Positions 12,301-24,800 of a stretch of 64,000 nt of DNA are shown here, one piece after another. Positions within the stretch are counted from its first letter, which is position 1; every line of letters starts with the position of its first letter. The stretch spans positions 152,134,858 to 152,198,857 of the forward strand of contig NC_067282.1 in assembly GCF_020740795.1 (NCBI RefSeq), read 5' to 3'. Source of the stretch: Apus apus. Its lineage: Eukaryota; Chordata; Aves; Apodiformes; Apodidae. The translations under genes and the position numbers were made by a program. The notes beneath the pieces were generated by a model, which worked only from the letters and a program-made list of their open reading frames with translations, made no database searches and was not told the DNA's origin.

Positions 12301-14190
12301 GGTTATGCCAGCCTTGGCCCTTAGAGTCACAGATGAAGAGGAAGGTCAAAAGCCTGGGAAGGGAGAAAGTAAAAAGCCCTAGGAGAATCTCAGGAGGAAA
12401 TACTGGGGCTAGATGTGGGGAAAGTGGAAGGCTCCCTTAGGCAAAGTCACCCACTCTTGAGGTCTAGACTGACACCCTGCACTGTCTGTGTAAATTGGGC
12501 TGATGACCTAGAGAGCCTTTGAGTTGCTGTGCTAGGTAAACCTAGTGGGGTGCATCTACTGAGGGGAAAGTCTTTCATTGTCCTTTGGCCTGTGCGCCTG
12601 ACACAACTCTCCTTTGTCTTCTTGGAACTTGTTGCTGCTGCACGGGGACAGCAGTAGAAAAGGATGTTTGACATTACAGCACAGTTGTCACTGAGCTGTG
12701 GGTTGTTGCCAAAAGTGCCAGCCAGCAGCCGCCTCGGAGGCTCTCCCAGTCTGATGCTACTACAGCAGCAACGACTGCTGCTGTTGGGCAGACCGTGCCT
12801 GGTGGGCGTAGGAAAGGTGGGAGCTCCCCTTTCTGTCACACACAGCAGTTACCAGGTAGGCCTGGTACTGAAGGACCCAACATTTGAGTCCTCATTTCCA
12901 GATCTGGCCATGAGCAACATGACACACAAGCGATTGGGTGCCCATGGAGGACTTCCTGCAGGGCTAGCCTGCCTGATTCCTCCCGTTAAGCAGCTGCAGA
13001 AGAGCTGGAGCACAGAAACTCGCGCCTGTGGCAGCAGCACCTGCTGGTCTTGCTCCATAATTCATGAGGCTCTGACAGGTCCTGTGTCTCAGGTACCAAT
13101 GCAGAGGGAGGCTTGGCTACTAGGAACTGGGGAGCTGAGAAGGAAGAGAGAGATGAGTTGGAGACAGGGGCTCAAAGATGGGCTTTTGTGCTGGGGGACA
13201 AGAATGCTTAGGGTGTACAGGCAACTTGAGGCTCTACAGCCGGATCACTCTTGGAGCCTCTTGTTGCCAAAAGCCAGTCTGCTCTGGACAATCACATCCC
13301 GCTCTTTAGGGCTACATCTATAACAGTAAACACGACATGTAATGTTGCCACCCTGTGCATAGGCGTGGCTGAGAGCATAGTTTGGGGACTCTTCCTGTGG
13401 GATGATATGAATGAGGCCATCCTCTATAGGGGCGGGAAGAGAGTTTAGCTGTATGGAAGTGAGCCATGCTAGGCTAGATGGCCTCAAGACAAGAGACATG
13501 GCCCAGTTAATGCAGTGGCCTTGACACAGTCTGGCAGACTGGGGTACATTTGGTAAGTCAGAGAGTTTGGAGTTTCCTCAACCATGGCACGGACAGGGTG
13601 CTGATGAGGACCCCCTCCATGAGCTGCGCTGACGAACATGTGGTGGAGCTCTCTCCTTGCAGCTTCCTCCAAAAGTTGAGCAAATGGGCTGACCTCCCTG
13701 AGCTGCATTTCCACACAATCTCACAACGTCTCTTAACTGTACTCGGGAGTCTTTTTTTAGAAAGGCTCTTCACAGAGTGGAGGAAGAAAGCTGAGTGTGA
13801 GCTTTACCACAAGAGGATCAACCTTATTCAGGTCTCCTGCTAGCCTGGCTGCTTCTTGAAGTGACTCACTGGTCCTGTGAGATCTGTGACTCACTGTTGT
13901 CCTGACTTTGTTATGGCTTAGCCCGTTGCTAGCAAGGAGGTGAGTATTGGTGGGGGTTCCCCAGCTGTGTAATTTAACGTATTGAGGTTGATTGCTCCCT
14001 TCCACCCACTCTTTAGCCTTGTGCAAGGTGGAGCCTGGCACGTGAGGACCGAAGGACCTGAGGATGGAGTCAGGATCCCCGAAACAAACACCCTCCCCCG
14101 AGCCGAGGAAGGCGCGTGGGGAAGGCACGAAGGGGACGGCACCGCGACGACGCTGACGGAAGACGCGGCAGACCCGCGCGGCAGGCGATG
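12301..14190. other. Intergenic between galectin and urotensin receptor; unexplained open frames
   Basis: No recognised gene. The longest frame is plus 12664-13323 (219 codons, starts MFDITAQLSLSCGLL); it has no domain I know, no clear signal peptide and a composition typical of chance frames. A minus frame at 13245-13499 (84 codons) contains CRVYCYRCSPKERD and reads somewhat more protein-like, but it is also unassigned. I would not annotate either as a gene without homology or RNA evidence. Confidence 0.4.
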
Positions 14191-14194
14191 AGCT

Positions 14195-14200
14195 TTTATT
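14195..14200 (-). terminator. Poly(A) signal two bases after the receptor stop codon
   Basis: On the minus strand the receptor stop TGA (14205-14203) is followed after two bases by AATAAA. If used, the mRNA would have a 3' UTR of only about 15-40 nt. There is no rival hexamer in the next few hundred bases that I noticed. Confidence 0.65.
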
Positions 14201-14202
14201 TC

Positions 14203-15348
14203 TCACTTTGACCCGGCCAGAGGCTGGGAGACATTCCCAACCTGGGCCGCTGCTCCCCCCACTGACCCCCGCGACTCCCCGAAAGCCAGGGGGACACCGT
14301 GGCCTCCCCCGGGTCCCCCCGCCGCCTCCCGGCAGGGTGCCGGGGGCCGCGCCGCGCTCCTCTCGCTGCGGCCGGGGCGCCGGCGGGAGCTGCCGGCGAG
14401 CAGGGTGTAGAGGAAGGGGTTGACGCAGCTGTTGCCGTAGGCCAGGCAGGTGACACCGAAGTTGAGGTAGGCCTGGGCGGTGGGGCCCATGCCCAGCCCC
14501 TCGCCCCGGTACAGCCCGGCCAGCTGCCAGGCCCAGAAGGGGAGGAAGCAGGCCCAATAGGCCGCCACGACGGCAGCGATCCCGGAGAAGAGCCGGCGGG
14601 CGGGGGCCCGGCCGGCCGCCGGCAGCCCCGGGCGCCGTGCGGAGGAGCGGTAGGCCCGGGCCAGGCGGGCGTAGACGACGGCCAGCACCACGCCGGGCGC
14701 CAGGACGCCGGTGGCGAAGAGCACGGTCAGGTAGAGGCGGAAGGCCGCCGGCGTCCAGGTGGGGACGCAGACGCGCTTGTGCGGCCCGGCCTCCTCCCGC
14801 AGCTGGGTCATCACCGCGGTGGGCGCCGCCAGCAGCAGCGCCAGCAGCCAGAGGGCGGCACTGGCCAGCTTGCGGCAGGCGCTGCCCGCCCGCCGCGCCC
14901 GCAGAGGCCGGGACACCGCCCAGTACCTCTCCAGGCTCATGGCAGTCAGGAGGAAGATGCTGGCGTGCATGGCGAGGAGGTCCAGGCTGAGCAAAAGCCT
15001 GCAGCCCACGTCCCCGAAGAGCCAGTCGTGGGCAAAGTAGGTGCAGACCACGAAGGGGATGGTGCAGAGGTACAGGAGGTCCGCCAGGGCGAGGTTGATC
15101 ACGTAGACCCCTAAGGAGCCTGCTGAGCGACCCACCACCCTGCCAGAGGCCACCACCACTGCGTAGATGTTGCCCACCACCCCGGTGAGGCACATAACCA
15201 GCAACACTGCAGCCAGCGGCCCCGTGACCGGGCTGTCCCCTCCCGGGACACCACTGCCATCCCCCCCGCCACTGCTTTCCTCCAGGAAGCTGCCACACTC
15301 GGGATCCTCGCCAGGCCTTGCGCCGGCGAGGGAAGGATCACCAGACAT
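14203..15348 (-). CDS. Urotensin-II receptor family GPCR (UTS2R paralogue)
   Basis: Class A seven-helix receptor, 381 residues, single exon like known UTS2R genes; it should sit in the plasma membrane and couple to G proteins on binding urotensin-II/URP peptides. Visible features: GN in helix 1 (59-60), LALAD in helix 2 (D90), C116 and C194 for the extracellular disulfide, the family's aspartate D123 in LDLLAMHASIF, ERY 140-142, CFLPFW 267-272 in helix 6, and NPFLY 310-314. The blocks INLALADLLYL, FGDVGCR, MHASIF, LPFWAWQL and YGNSCVNPFLY are close to human UTS2R and distinguish it from somatostatin and opioid receptors. The N-terminus before helix 1 has no Asn, so no N-glycosylation sequon, unlike human UTS2R. 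The region is strongly GC-rich. Its location (next to LGALS1/NOL12, not the 17q25-type setting of human UTS2R) suggests one of the extra vertebrate subtypes. Which subtype cannot be fixed here. Confidence 0.9.
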   Translation of the reverse strand: MSGDPSLAGARPGEDPECGSFLEESSGGGDGSGVPGGDSPVTGPLAAVLLVMCLTGVVGNIYAVVVASGRVVGRSAGSLGVYVINLALADLLYLCTIPFVVCTYFAHDWLFGDVGCRLLLSLDLLAMHASIFLLTAMSLERYWAVSRPLRARRAGSACRKLASAALWLLALLLAAPTAVMTQLREEAGPHKRVCVPTWTPAAFRLYLTVLFATGVLAPGVVLAVVYARLARAYRSSARRPGLPAAGRAPARRLFSGIAAVVAAYWACFLPFWAWQLAGLYRGEGLGMGPTAQAYLNFGVTCLAYGNSCVNPFLYTLLAGSSRRRPGRSERSAARPPAPCREAAGGPGGGHGVPLAFGESRGSVGGAAAQVGNVSQPLAGSK

Positions 15349-17528
15349 CTTTGGGCAGGGTGAGGAAGAGCAAGTCAGGCTGCCAGAGACCTGGTCCTTC
15401 CCTCTGCCTTCCCCCTCGCTGTTCGGGACACGTCTAGCCTTAACACAAGAGGGAAGAATGGCGACAGTTCAGCGCACACAGAGGACTCCAGAGAAGTCTA
15501 GTCCTCACCTCCAGCTGCCCAGTCCATTTTGCTGAACTTGTCCATCGCAGCCTCAGTCCGGTAGTTTTCCTTGACCACCAAAGGGTTGAAAAGGGGACAC
15601 CGCCCTCCCCTTAAAGACCAACAGGTGTAAAGTAACCTCTGTCAGCCAGGAGGAAATGCTTCTGGTCTTCACCAGCTCCTCACCGTCTGCTTTTCCTGCG
15701 TTCACTGGGCCCACAGAAACCAGCCGACTCGGTGGACAAGTGGATTTCTTCTTTTCTCAGGTCTGCATCCTCTCTGCTCAGATCTACTCTGGAGAGGTGG
15801 GCTCTGCCCCCCTGAACCAGCCCCTGGAGAGTTGCCTTGCCCACTGCATGGAGGAATGTGTCTGACTCACAGCTTTACACTCCGGTGTGAACACAGCCTC
15901 AGTTTATACTGGGCTCTTAGCCACTAGCTGAGAAGCCATGCTGGCACCCTTCTCTTTCCTGCAGACATGCTCTTTCTTCCCCAGTGCCTTCCTCCACTTT
16001 CCCCCAGCTCCCTCTTCCTTCTTGTTCTTTTTTCACTTTCTTTTTCCCATTTCCCCTTGCACAGTATTCCTCATTTGAAAAAGAAAGACAAGACTCCCTA
16101 ACGTGGTGAGGTCAGGGAAAGCATCACACAGTGGCTTTAGAAGGGAAATAAGGGCCAGCCCTGAAAATGCAAGAGGCAGGGGGCTGCCACACTGCTCTCC
16201 ACGGCTCTTTCCCAAGCTGGGCTGAAACAGACTGTCCCTCACTCCATTCCAAGGACATAAGGAACCCCTGATGTGTAGATAATGGATGTAGCCCCTGGTT
16301 TTGCCAGCAAGCCCAGCAGATGCTAGGATGTCTCACATTTCCTATGACCTGGCCCTCTTCTACCCTTGTCCCTCAGTCAGCAGCAAACTGCTGGAGCCTC
16401 AAAGAGCTGGATAGGCTCACTCTTTCCTCCCTCTCCCCAAAGACCACCCTCCTCCCCTAAGCCTTTCCCCTTCTTCCCTGGAACCCCCAAGACCTGCTGC
16501 CTCACCCGAGCAGGGAGCAGCAGCATATTAGGTAGGCACCATTGCCTTCTAGCGGGACACCACTGCATGACACCTCTGCCCTCACACTTCTCTGCCTAGC
16601 TACCCTGCTTTTTCTTCTCCCACATCTGAGCCTCATTCACCTCAGGGAACAGACAGAGTGGGACAGAATTTGCAGAGCAGAGACAAATGTGCTGTTACCA
16701 CATGCGCTCTACTGTTAGTTCTCAGGGGTTTTCGGGCCACTCCAGCCACACTTTTTCACATCCTTGGTGTATTGGCTTAGTTCTGGCTAAGTTAAATGCT
16801 TCCACTCATCTCCAGCAGCAATAACTCAGCAGCAAGCAGGAGCAGAAAGCATCCCGCTGCTACTGCCCTCACTGCAGTAGGACCCAAGCACCTTTCTGAA
16901 CAACGTGCTGCAGCAACAGAATTAAGGATGGTGGTTCCACAGAAGTGGGCGTATGGCACACACAGCACGGATGGAGGAGCACTTCAGAGCTCCCTCTGGG
17001 CTTCTTGGCATGGCTGGGTGACCCTCCTTACTCTTCCTCCCAGTGAACTAAACAGGCAGGTTGTTGAGGTGGGGTTTGAGCTTTTTTCCTATGGACTGCC
17101 CCATTTTCACAGTATCAGAACTGAGAGGCACTTCATTTCAGAACACAAGCTTTGCAATGGCCTTCAGTTTACGGGACAGTCATGCTTCAAACGGGGAGAT
17201 CAGCAAACTGCACTGAACATATAATTTTGGGTGGAGAGCTCCATCGTGCCATGGCAGCAGGATCAGTGATGCTGCTTCTCAACCCAGAAGCTGATGCTGC
17301 CAACAGGTTCTGGTGGTCTCAGTGCAGAGACAGACCCTCAAAGCAGTGGGGGACAATGACCTTGCCCATTTGGCTCCGATGGGAAGATTCACAGTCCACA
17401 TGCCCTGGGAAATGCGATTAATTACCAGGGCTCCTTGCTCTCATGGTGGGTTTTTTCAAGAAATGATCTCACGCCTTAGCAGTTAGCAGCTCAGCTCATT
17501 TAGGAAGTTAAAATAAAATACAATAGGA
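15349..17528. other. No gene recognised; receptor upstream region
   Basis: Contains the unknown minus-strand promoter of the receptor just above 15348 and otherwise no supportable exon. The frame 16796-17224 (142 codons, plus) has no recognisable domain. The stretch above 17.5 kb may be 3' UTR of the minus-strand ADAP-family gene. Confidence 0.4.
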
Positions 17529-17534
17529 TTTATT
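17529..17534 (-). terminator. Candidate poly(A) signal of the ADAP-family gene
   Basis: AATAAA on the minus strand within an AT-rich block, about 1.3 kb after the stop codon at 18852. Nothing obviously closer was seen. Assignment is inferred from position only. Confidence 0.4.
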
Positions 17535-18851
17535 TTAATTTTTTTTTTAACTTCTCTAGGAGCTAATTAAAATACTTTTTGCTTCATTGATCCTAGTTAG
17601 CAGCCCATAACACACTAGATGCCTACTCTCAAATTGCCTGCATAGAACTGCAGACACATCAGATTCTACAGTCATCAGCAGAACTCAGCTGGTCCTTCCA
17701 GCATGTGAAACACAGCTCCTAAAGCTCTCCTGGGAGAGCTATTTTTTAAGATCTGAATCATGGGTTGAATTAGTGGTTAGGACTAACTGTTACTAGAAGA
17801 ACCTGAGCATGCAGAGTTCTTACCACTGCATAAAATTGTATGTGTATGTAATATACAATACACACATCTGTAACGTATAGGGCAGAAGGAAAGTGCCAAG
17901 CCTTTGATGTACAGAGAATGAGGGAGCAGAAATCCGTGTATTACTAACTTCAGACATCAACCTCTACGCTCCAGTAAAGTCAACAGAGAGTCCAAAGTCT
18001 GTCTCGGACACGCCATAGGCTGCTCTTTGCCAGACCCATCCTCTCTCCTTTGGTTTAACTGAAGACCCAAATTTGACAGCTAAACTTCAACGGCATGAAT
18101 ATCCCTCACAGTTATCTTCCCTAGGGTAATATTCTACCTCCCACCACTTTTTTGTTACATGCACACACACACAATTATCCACATGCTGTACACACAAGTA
18201 TACACACACATTGGTTTTGAGCAGATCTCTTGACATTCTCTGTAGCAATCAGAAGAAGGTCTCCACACAAATGTGGCCTGAAGAAGCTTTCAAGCCCACC
18301 CACGGCAGGAGGAAACAAGACTCACATTTGGCTGTTGGATTACATCCTTTAAGTAACCTTTCTCAACTACAGCTCTAACTGATCAAATATGTGTATGTTT
18401 CACATCTCTGTTGCCAGCAGAGAAGCCTTTTCGTGTCCCACCTAGTCCAGAAGCCCCTGCAACCTGCTGGGGTGTAGCTCCAGGCAGGCAGCTGTTTTCT
18501 TGCATAATGTATGTGGCTGTCCATGCAGGAGTGATGCTAGGTCCCATGCCCAATGTAGCAAGTGCCAAGTTTCCAAGGCCCGACTGACAGGCAAGGCCTG
18601 CCAGAATCCAGTCAGACCACAGCAATTTAACACTGACGTGTTGCGCTGAGGATTCAAACTCACAAAGTCTTGCACTTGAAAGGAAGCAGCTTGATCTGGC
18701 CCCCAGAACAAAGCAGACCATCTATGCGGGGGAAAAGGTGCTTCAAAGGGTGCTCCAAGAGCACTGTGTTTCTCTGATGTTGATCTCTACTGACAGCCCA
18801 CCCAACAGGGCCAGGTGGAGTCGAGTCATAGTGAGGTTCCGGCATGGCTTC

Positions 18852-21800
18852 CTAGGACTTAAACTTGAAGTAGGCTTCAACTGTAGTGAAGGAAAAAGGT
18901 GCTGCGTTAGGGCAAGACCCTGAACCAGAGTGGCAGGAGGTGAAGGAAACAACATCCAAGCACTTACTTGCATATTCCTGCGGTGTCATGGCCTGGTTGA
19001 TGACACTAGTGAAGGCTGTAATCCAGTCCAGCTGGTCAGTCTCCGTCTCACAGGTGAAGAGGTATTCCCGGTCAGGGGTGACAATCGTGAGGCCATAGTG
19101 CCAAGAGAAGTTTCCCTGTGTCCCTGAAGGCAATCCTTTCTGGACGCTATAGCCATTCTCTCTGCTGCCCACAAACACCTCACCCTTAGCAAATGCATCC
19201 TGCACATCAGGAGGGAAAGACAGGGATTTACAGGATCCCAGAAGAATCAGGGAATAGCAGCAGTGCACCTAAGGGCAGGAGTAAGTGTGGATGTAATAGC
19301 AAAAAGATTTGAAGGTGGTCAAGGGATTCAGAAGACTCATGAGGCTATGCTCAAAGGCAGCGCCAGAAAGGAAAAATTGAGAGCACAGATCTCAAGAGGC
19401 CTGAGAGAGGAACTGCTGCTCCTGCCTCTCCACATGACCCCGTCCATGTCACTCTCCTCCCCATCACCGACTTACACCACTGCCCTCCCTGTTCCCACTG
19501 TTTGCAGACAGTGAAACAAACACAGGAAGTGTGGGATGAACTAAGTGGGATGAAAAGGGGAAGACCTTCAGAGCAGCTGGGGAACCTGCAAGCCCCTCTC
19601 ACTGCAGAAGAAAGACTCTGGCTGTACTTTGACCCTGCCCTCAGCACCGTTGCTTGCAGTTGCCAGAGGTCAGATCTCTCCCTCACCAAAGGGTCCTTGA
19701 AGTACATGAGCCTGCGGTGATCCAGTGTGAACCAGCGCTTCTTAAAAGCTTCTCTCTGCTGTGAAGGGAAGAGGTGACATAGGTAAGGGGACAGTGCCCT
19801 CTGCCGCGAGCAGTTTGAATGGATAACCAAAATTCATCCCAACCACTTGAACCAAGCCCCTGCCTTAACAGCAACCTCCTCTTCACCCTTTCTGAGCTGA
19901 GAGTGGGGATCAGTATCGGGTTTTTCAGTCCCAGCTGCTATCCCCAACTCTGACTTGTGTGAAGGACCCAAGAGTTGAGACAGGAGAAATCTAGACGCTA
20001 AATACCTGTAAGGTCATGCACACACAGACACATGCAGGGAGATCTGTTGTTCTGGGAGAAAGCAGGGACTCTGGCTTCATCTACTTTCACATGTGTCCTT
20101 CCCCTTCCTTTTATTCTCCCCTCCCTTGGTGCACACACACTGTTCCCACGGGTGTCTAAAGAGTCAGGGGGGAATGGGGAAACAGGAGGAGAAAAATATT
20201 GAAGTAGGGAAGGTCGGTGGCTCTTTATGAGGTCCCACTTAAGATTATTTTTTGTCTCTCACAGCAGCTCACCTTTGGACCAGTCTTCTCCATGTATCCC
20301 TCCTTCAGGAAGTTTCGTGTCAGCCGATTTTTAATCTGACAAAAAGTCAAGAGTAACATTCACTGAGCAACGTTTCTTTGCTATTCACTTTCACCCTTGA
20401 CCCTTCCTTCTAGTGCCTCAAATTCAGCTGTCTTTTAAATTCATGTCTGCATAACTGCCTAGCCAAGGAGACACTTCTGTCCCCAGACTTCCCAGAAACA
20501 GCAGAGAGCAGTCTCTTTTACACACACTTTTTCACCCCTCTATCCAAACACTGTGTTCTCCATTTCTGTTCCTGGGGATCCAATAATGGCCTTTCTTGTC
20601 ATGTAACCAAGTACCAGTGGGATACTCAGCACTGAGGTCTAGTGCTGCCTTACCTCATTATCACTGGCAATGGGAAATGCTACCTTCAGGTAATGGAACT
20701 GCACAGAGCGAATGGCATTGAACCAGTCCACCACCTCCTGAGAATGGAAAAGGACAGGAGAGGAAGTTTAGCCAGAGCAGCAGGGAGCCATCTCAATTCA
20801 CCCAGCCCTATCTTAGCTTGAAACACAGCCAGCTCTCCCTCCCCAGCACCTGCAGCATGTTCTTCACACACACACATACAGCCAGCATGGCTGCCCCATT
20901 CTCTGCATGCACAGGCAGCACAACTGCACATCTTCTACAGCAGCTCCTCCCACACAAACAGACTCAGCCAGGGCTCCTTGCCCTGCTCCCTGCAGCAAAA
21001 CTCTCCCACAGACACACAAACACAGAGACAGAACCCCCACCCTGTTACCTACAGCAACTCACACATGCACACCACCCCATCCTTGTCATGCTTCAGACTA
21101 TTAAATACCAGCACCTTCACAAATCACCTCAATTGCTTTGCAGTATTTGATGCTAGAACAAGGTACCTTGCCACTTTCATGGTAGACAAATATATTCCGA
21201 GTCTTGTTGTCTTTGAGATAGGTGATCTGCAGGCCATTGGGGTTCCCAATCTTTACTGGCTGGAATGTAGCATTGATTACATCTATTTTGACATTGATTT
21301 TGGGTTCTTTGGCCTGAGAAAAGAATGGCATTGGTCATGCATGAGCAATCCTAGTAGGAAAGAGACTTGAGCTGGCTCAGTGGGGTAAGAAGGGTCAGAG
21401 GGTGTTATAAAAAGTAGTAACTACCCCTTCCCAACAAAACTGTTGCAGCACCCATTCCCTTCACTGTGTGGCATGCTCAAGCCCAAACAGTGGCCAAGCC
21501 CCTCACAGTTTATATTTGAGCTGTGCCTCCTATGGAACTGCCAGGGAGACACTAAGAGTGCATCTGACTTTACAGCTGAGACAGTCTAAGGGCTAACTGA
21601 CCCCAAAAGGCAAGACCCCATTCCTGCTGCTCCCTACCCCAAGCCATTCCCTCCCTTGCAACAGTATACTAGTATTTGCCCCATTCACTTCAGGAAGATG
21701 GACTAGAAGTGTAGCCTTCCTCAAAACAAATCAAACAACCTGGTTTGCCAACTTGGCTCACAGAGGGGTGAAGCTGTTCTCATGGGGGGTGCAAGATTAC

Positions 21801-24800
21801 ACAGCCAGATTAATGTACAGGGGTGAAATGAAAGATCAGCCCTTTTATCATCAGTGAGGAAGGGTACAGGGAAGCACAAAGCAAGGTCATGGGGAAAATG
21901 TCACCCTAACAGTAGGAAGGGGTTGCCTCTCCTCAGTCACATGTTTCTTTTATCATCCCTGGCTTGGGATGAACACATCAACCTCAGAAACATGCATAGG
22001 AAATAGAAACATCTCCATGATCCTCCTGCCCTGGGTGGAGAATGCACTGAGGTGGAAGTTGACCACCATACTCACATCCTGCTTGGTGAAATATTTCAAA
22101 CATCCCTCTCTCTCAGACAAGAGAAACTTGCGGGGTAGGAACTGCCCATTGTCTCTGCCTCGCTTCCAGAGGATGCCTTCCTTCACCCCTAGGAGCAGAA
22201 AGGTAATTTTTAAGAGAAGTCCCCCACAGAAAAAGTAGGCATCAGAGAGCTGCATGCAGCCTGGGGTCCCAGCCACATCTCTGAAATAAAGCATGTGATG
22301 ATGGACTATTGCTGACACCTGTGAAGGAAAGTTATCAACTCTGACATACAACTGAAGACAGCAGTGTTCCTGGGTTAGGAGCCCAGAAAAATAGCCATCG
22401 AAAGACATTCCCAGATGTTTCCCACCTCCAAGTCCAGCTCCCACTACTGCCACTTGAGAGCCATCGCTTGGGTGAACAACAGAGTCCAAGCCCACACAGA
22501 CCCTGACATGGGAACAGAACTCTTCTCATTTGTCTCTGCAGGCCTGTTAGCTCCTTCACCTTGTGTCACACCACTGGCAGTGACATTTCAAAGACTGCTG
22601 TGGTTGGAGGGGGTGGCATGCAGCAGGACAGAAATTCCTTACTGCAGAGGTCTAGCTCTCCCAGGACAGCAAATGCCTTTGAAAAATGCCATCTGGTAAT
22701 ACCAAGCATGGAAGCAACCCATGGCAGCACTAACCTATGCTGCCTACAATTTAAACTCCCTCAAAACAATGCCCTGTAAGTATCAGCTGGGTATTTGCAA
22801 CACTGACACTACGAGCTTTCTCCTCATAGTGTTCAAAAGCTTCCAGTGAAGGCAACAGGCAGAATATCTTGATGCTGTGCTCTTCCCTTACCATCAGAAT
22901 ATGGCAGCTGCTTTCCCGGCTCGGTGAACTCTTTGCGTTCATATTTGGCCCGTATCCACTGTTCTCTCAGCACTCTGGGGAGAAAGGTGACAGAAATTAA
23001 CTAGAGGAACTCAGAACTGCCCTTCTCCCTTTTCTTCTGTGTGCAGCAACTTACTGGCAGTCATTGTAGTTTGGCTGGTAATAGTAAATAGGGATGTGAG
23101 CTTCGTATGTGGCTTTAGTCACAGCATTCCCATGCTTGGCCAGAAACTGCAGAGTTAGACAGAGAGTTAGTGCCTTCCCTTTGCTGCAGACTCATGCTGG
23201 GGTTTGCTTTCCTCATCCACTACCAGGCTCGATGTACACTGAGCTCCAGGGGAGCCCTGTCTTTCCTGTACGTTGCAAAATCCCAGCAAAATCTGGCTAT
23301 GGAAGGGTGGGTCTCAAAGGTCTTTTCTACTCTCAGGATTGCACCTGAATCAACAGAATGCCATTAAGTGTCACGTCCATGGGGCTGGGTGCACACACAT
23401 GCAGTGGGTTTGCTGCCATGCCCCACATCTCTTGGGGACCGACTTCCATGACAGCTCTGCAATGCTGCCTGGGAGGGCATTCCAAACTTCTCTACTCCTC
23501 CCCAAAAAGCAGTGAGATACAGATTATTTTCTTTGGAACTCCGGAAAAAAATTTTCAGTCCCCTGAAGATTAGTGGGTTGAGGGGGGTGTAACAGAGAGA
23601 CGCCAAGTTCCCATAAATGCCATTTTTCTCAAGAGATCCCATGAGATCTGGACACTTCTCGGAGCATGGGATTGTCCAAGATTTTGCCCTCGGAGTGGTG
23701 AAACCAAGAGGAGACACTGAGGCTGAGTGGTGCTGGGGAGTGGGAAATGAGTAATCTGGAGCAACAAAGACCCTGAGCCTTGGCAAGATATATTGCAAGA
23801 GCTCTGCATTAGCCATAAAGTAACAGGACGTGGGGAGACACATCAGGCAAGTGCACTATCCCTCTTTGGGGATAACTCCCTGGGGATTTATCCTCGCTTA
23901 AGTATTCACAGCATGAGTAGATAAAGGACTACATACCACATTAAATCTGAGAGTTGTAAAGGGCTGATTTTCCCAGAACATGTTAGTGTATGGCCTAGAC
24001 ACAACCCGCTTGACATACCAGTGGGGATAAAGATCTCACCTGCACCTGAGCATCATCCCAGTGGTCCATCTTCAGGGATTTGACTTTGCTGATGCTAGGG
24101 ATGTTGCGATGAATTCCTGAGCAGCTGAGGCATATAAAGACACCCAAAGTAGAGGATGCCCAGTCAGGATCTGAGGGTATAAAACAAGAGTATGATTAGA
24201 GGTGGTCAATTCCCCTGGCAGATACACCTTAACTGAGAATATTGTCTGGAGAAACAGAGAGCTGGGTAACCACTGTTTCATCAGAACTGATTAAGAGCCA
24301 AGGTACAGGCAGAAAAAAGCACAGCTATTAGTCCCTCTTTCCCACTGTGTCAACCACTTCATCTGAATCTATATTGATTTGAGCCTTGAAAAAATCTGTG
24401 CTCTGCAAACTCCCTTTGCATTAAGGGCCATTCACGATGAAACTGAAACCACCTCTGGGAGAAGACACCAGGAGCTGTTTAGTGCAACAACACAAAGCCC
24501 CAGCGGTATTTATCTCACTAAGTGGAAAGGGGCCTTGAATCCAAAATTCTCAAGTGTGAAATTAATAAGGTAGAATGGTACTAAGTAGCCCAGTCTTAAT
24601 TTGGCTTGGGTGGTACACTCCACGTGCCCCTTTTGGGAAGAGTAGGATGGATGCTTTTAGCAGCACCTACAGGACCTCCAACTGAAGGCCCTCCAGAGAG
24701 GGCAAGCCCTTCAGTAGAAGAAAACTCTGAGGCTCCCATGGCAGGTTCTCAGTTTGTAGCTGAGTCATGGAGAAGACAATGCCCTCCTGAATCATACCTT

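Noticed and set aside
14299-15114. 271-codon plus-strand frame antisense to the receptor
   Set aside because: Composition (Gly, Ala, Gln, Glu repeats) is that of a GC-skew artefact; no splice partners and no family match.
13757-15298. 513-codon minus-strand frame overlapping the receptor
   Set aside because: It is the GC-rich out-of-frame shadow of the receptor coding exon: low-complexity Gly/Arg/Pro/Ala with no domain, while the other frame carries every GPCR motif.
16796-17224. 142-codon plus-strand frame
   Set aside because: No recognisable motif, no flanking splice structure, and it may overlap the 3' UTR of the minus-strand ADAP gene.
18150-18215. CA-rich stretches here and near 20865
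   Set aside because: Short CA runs of ordinary length broken by other bases; nothing beyond common microsatellite background.
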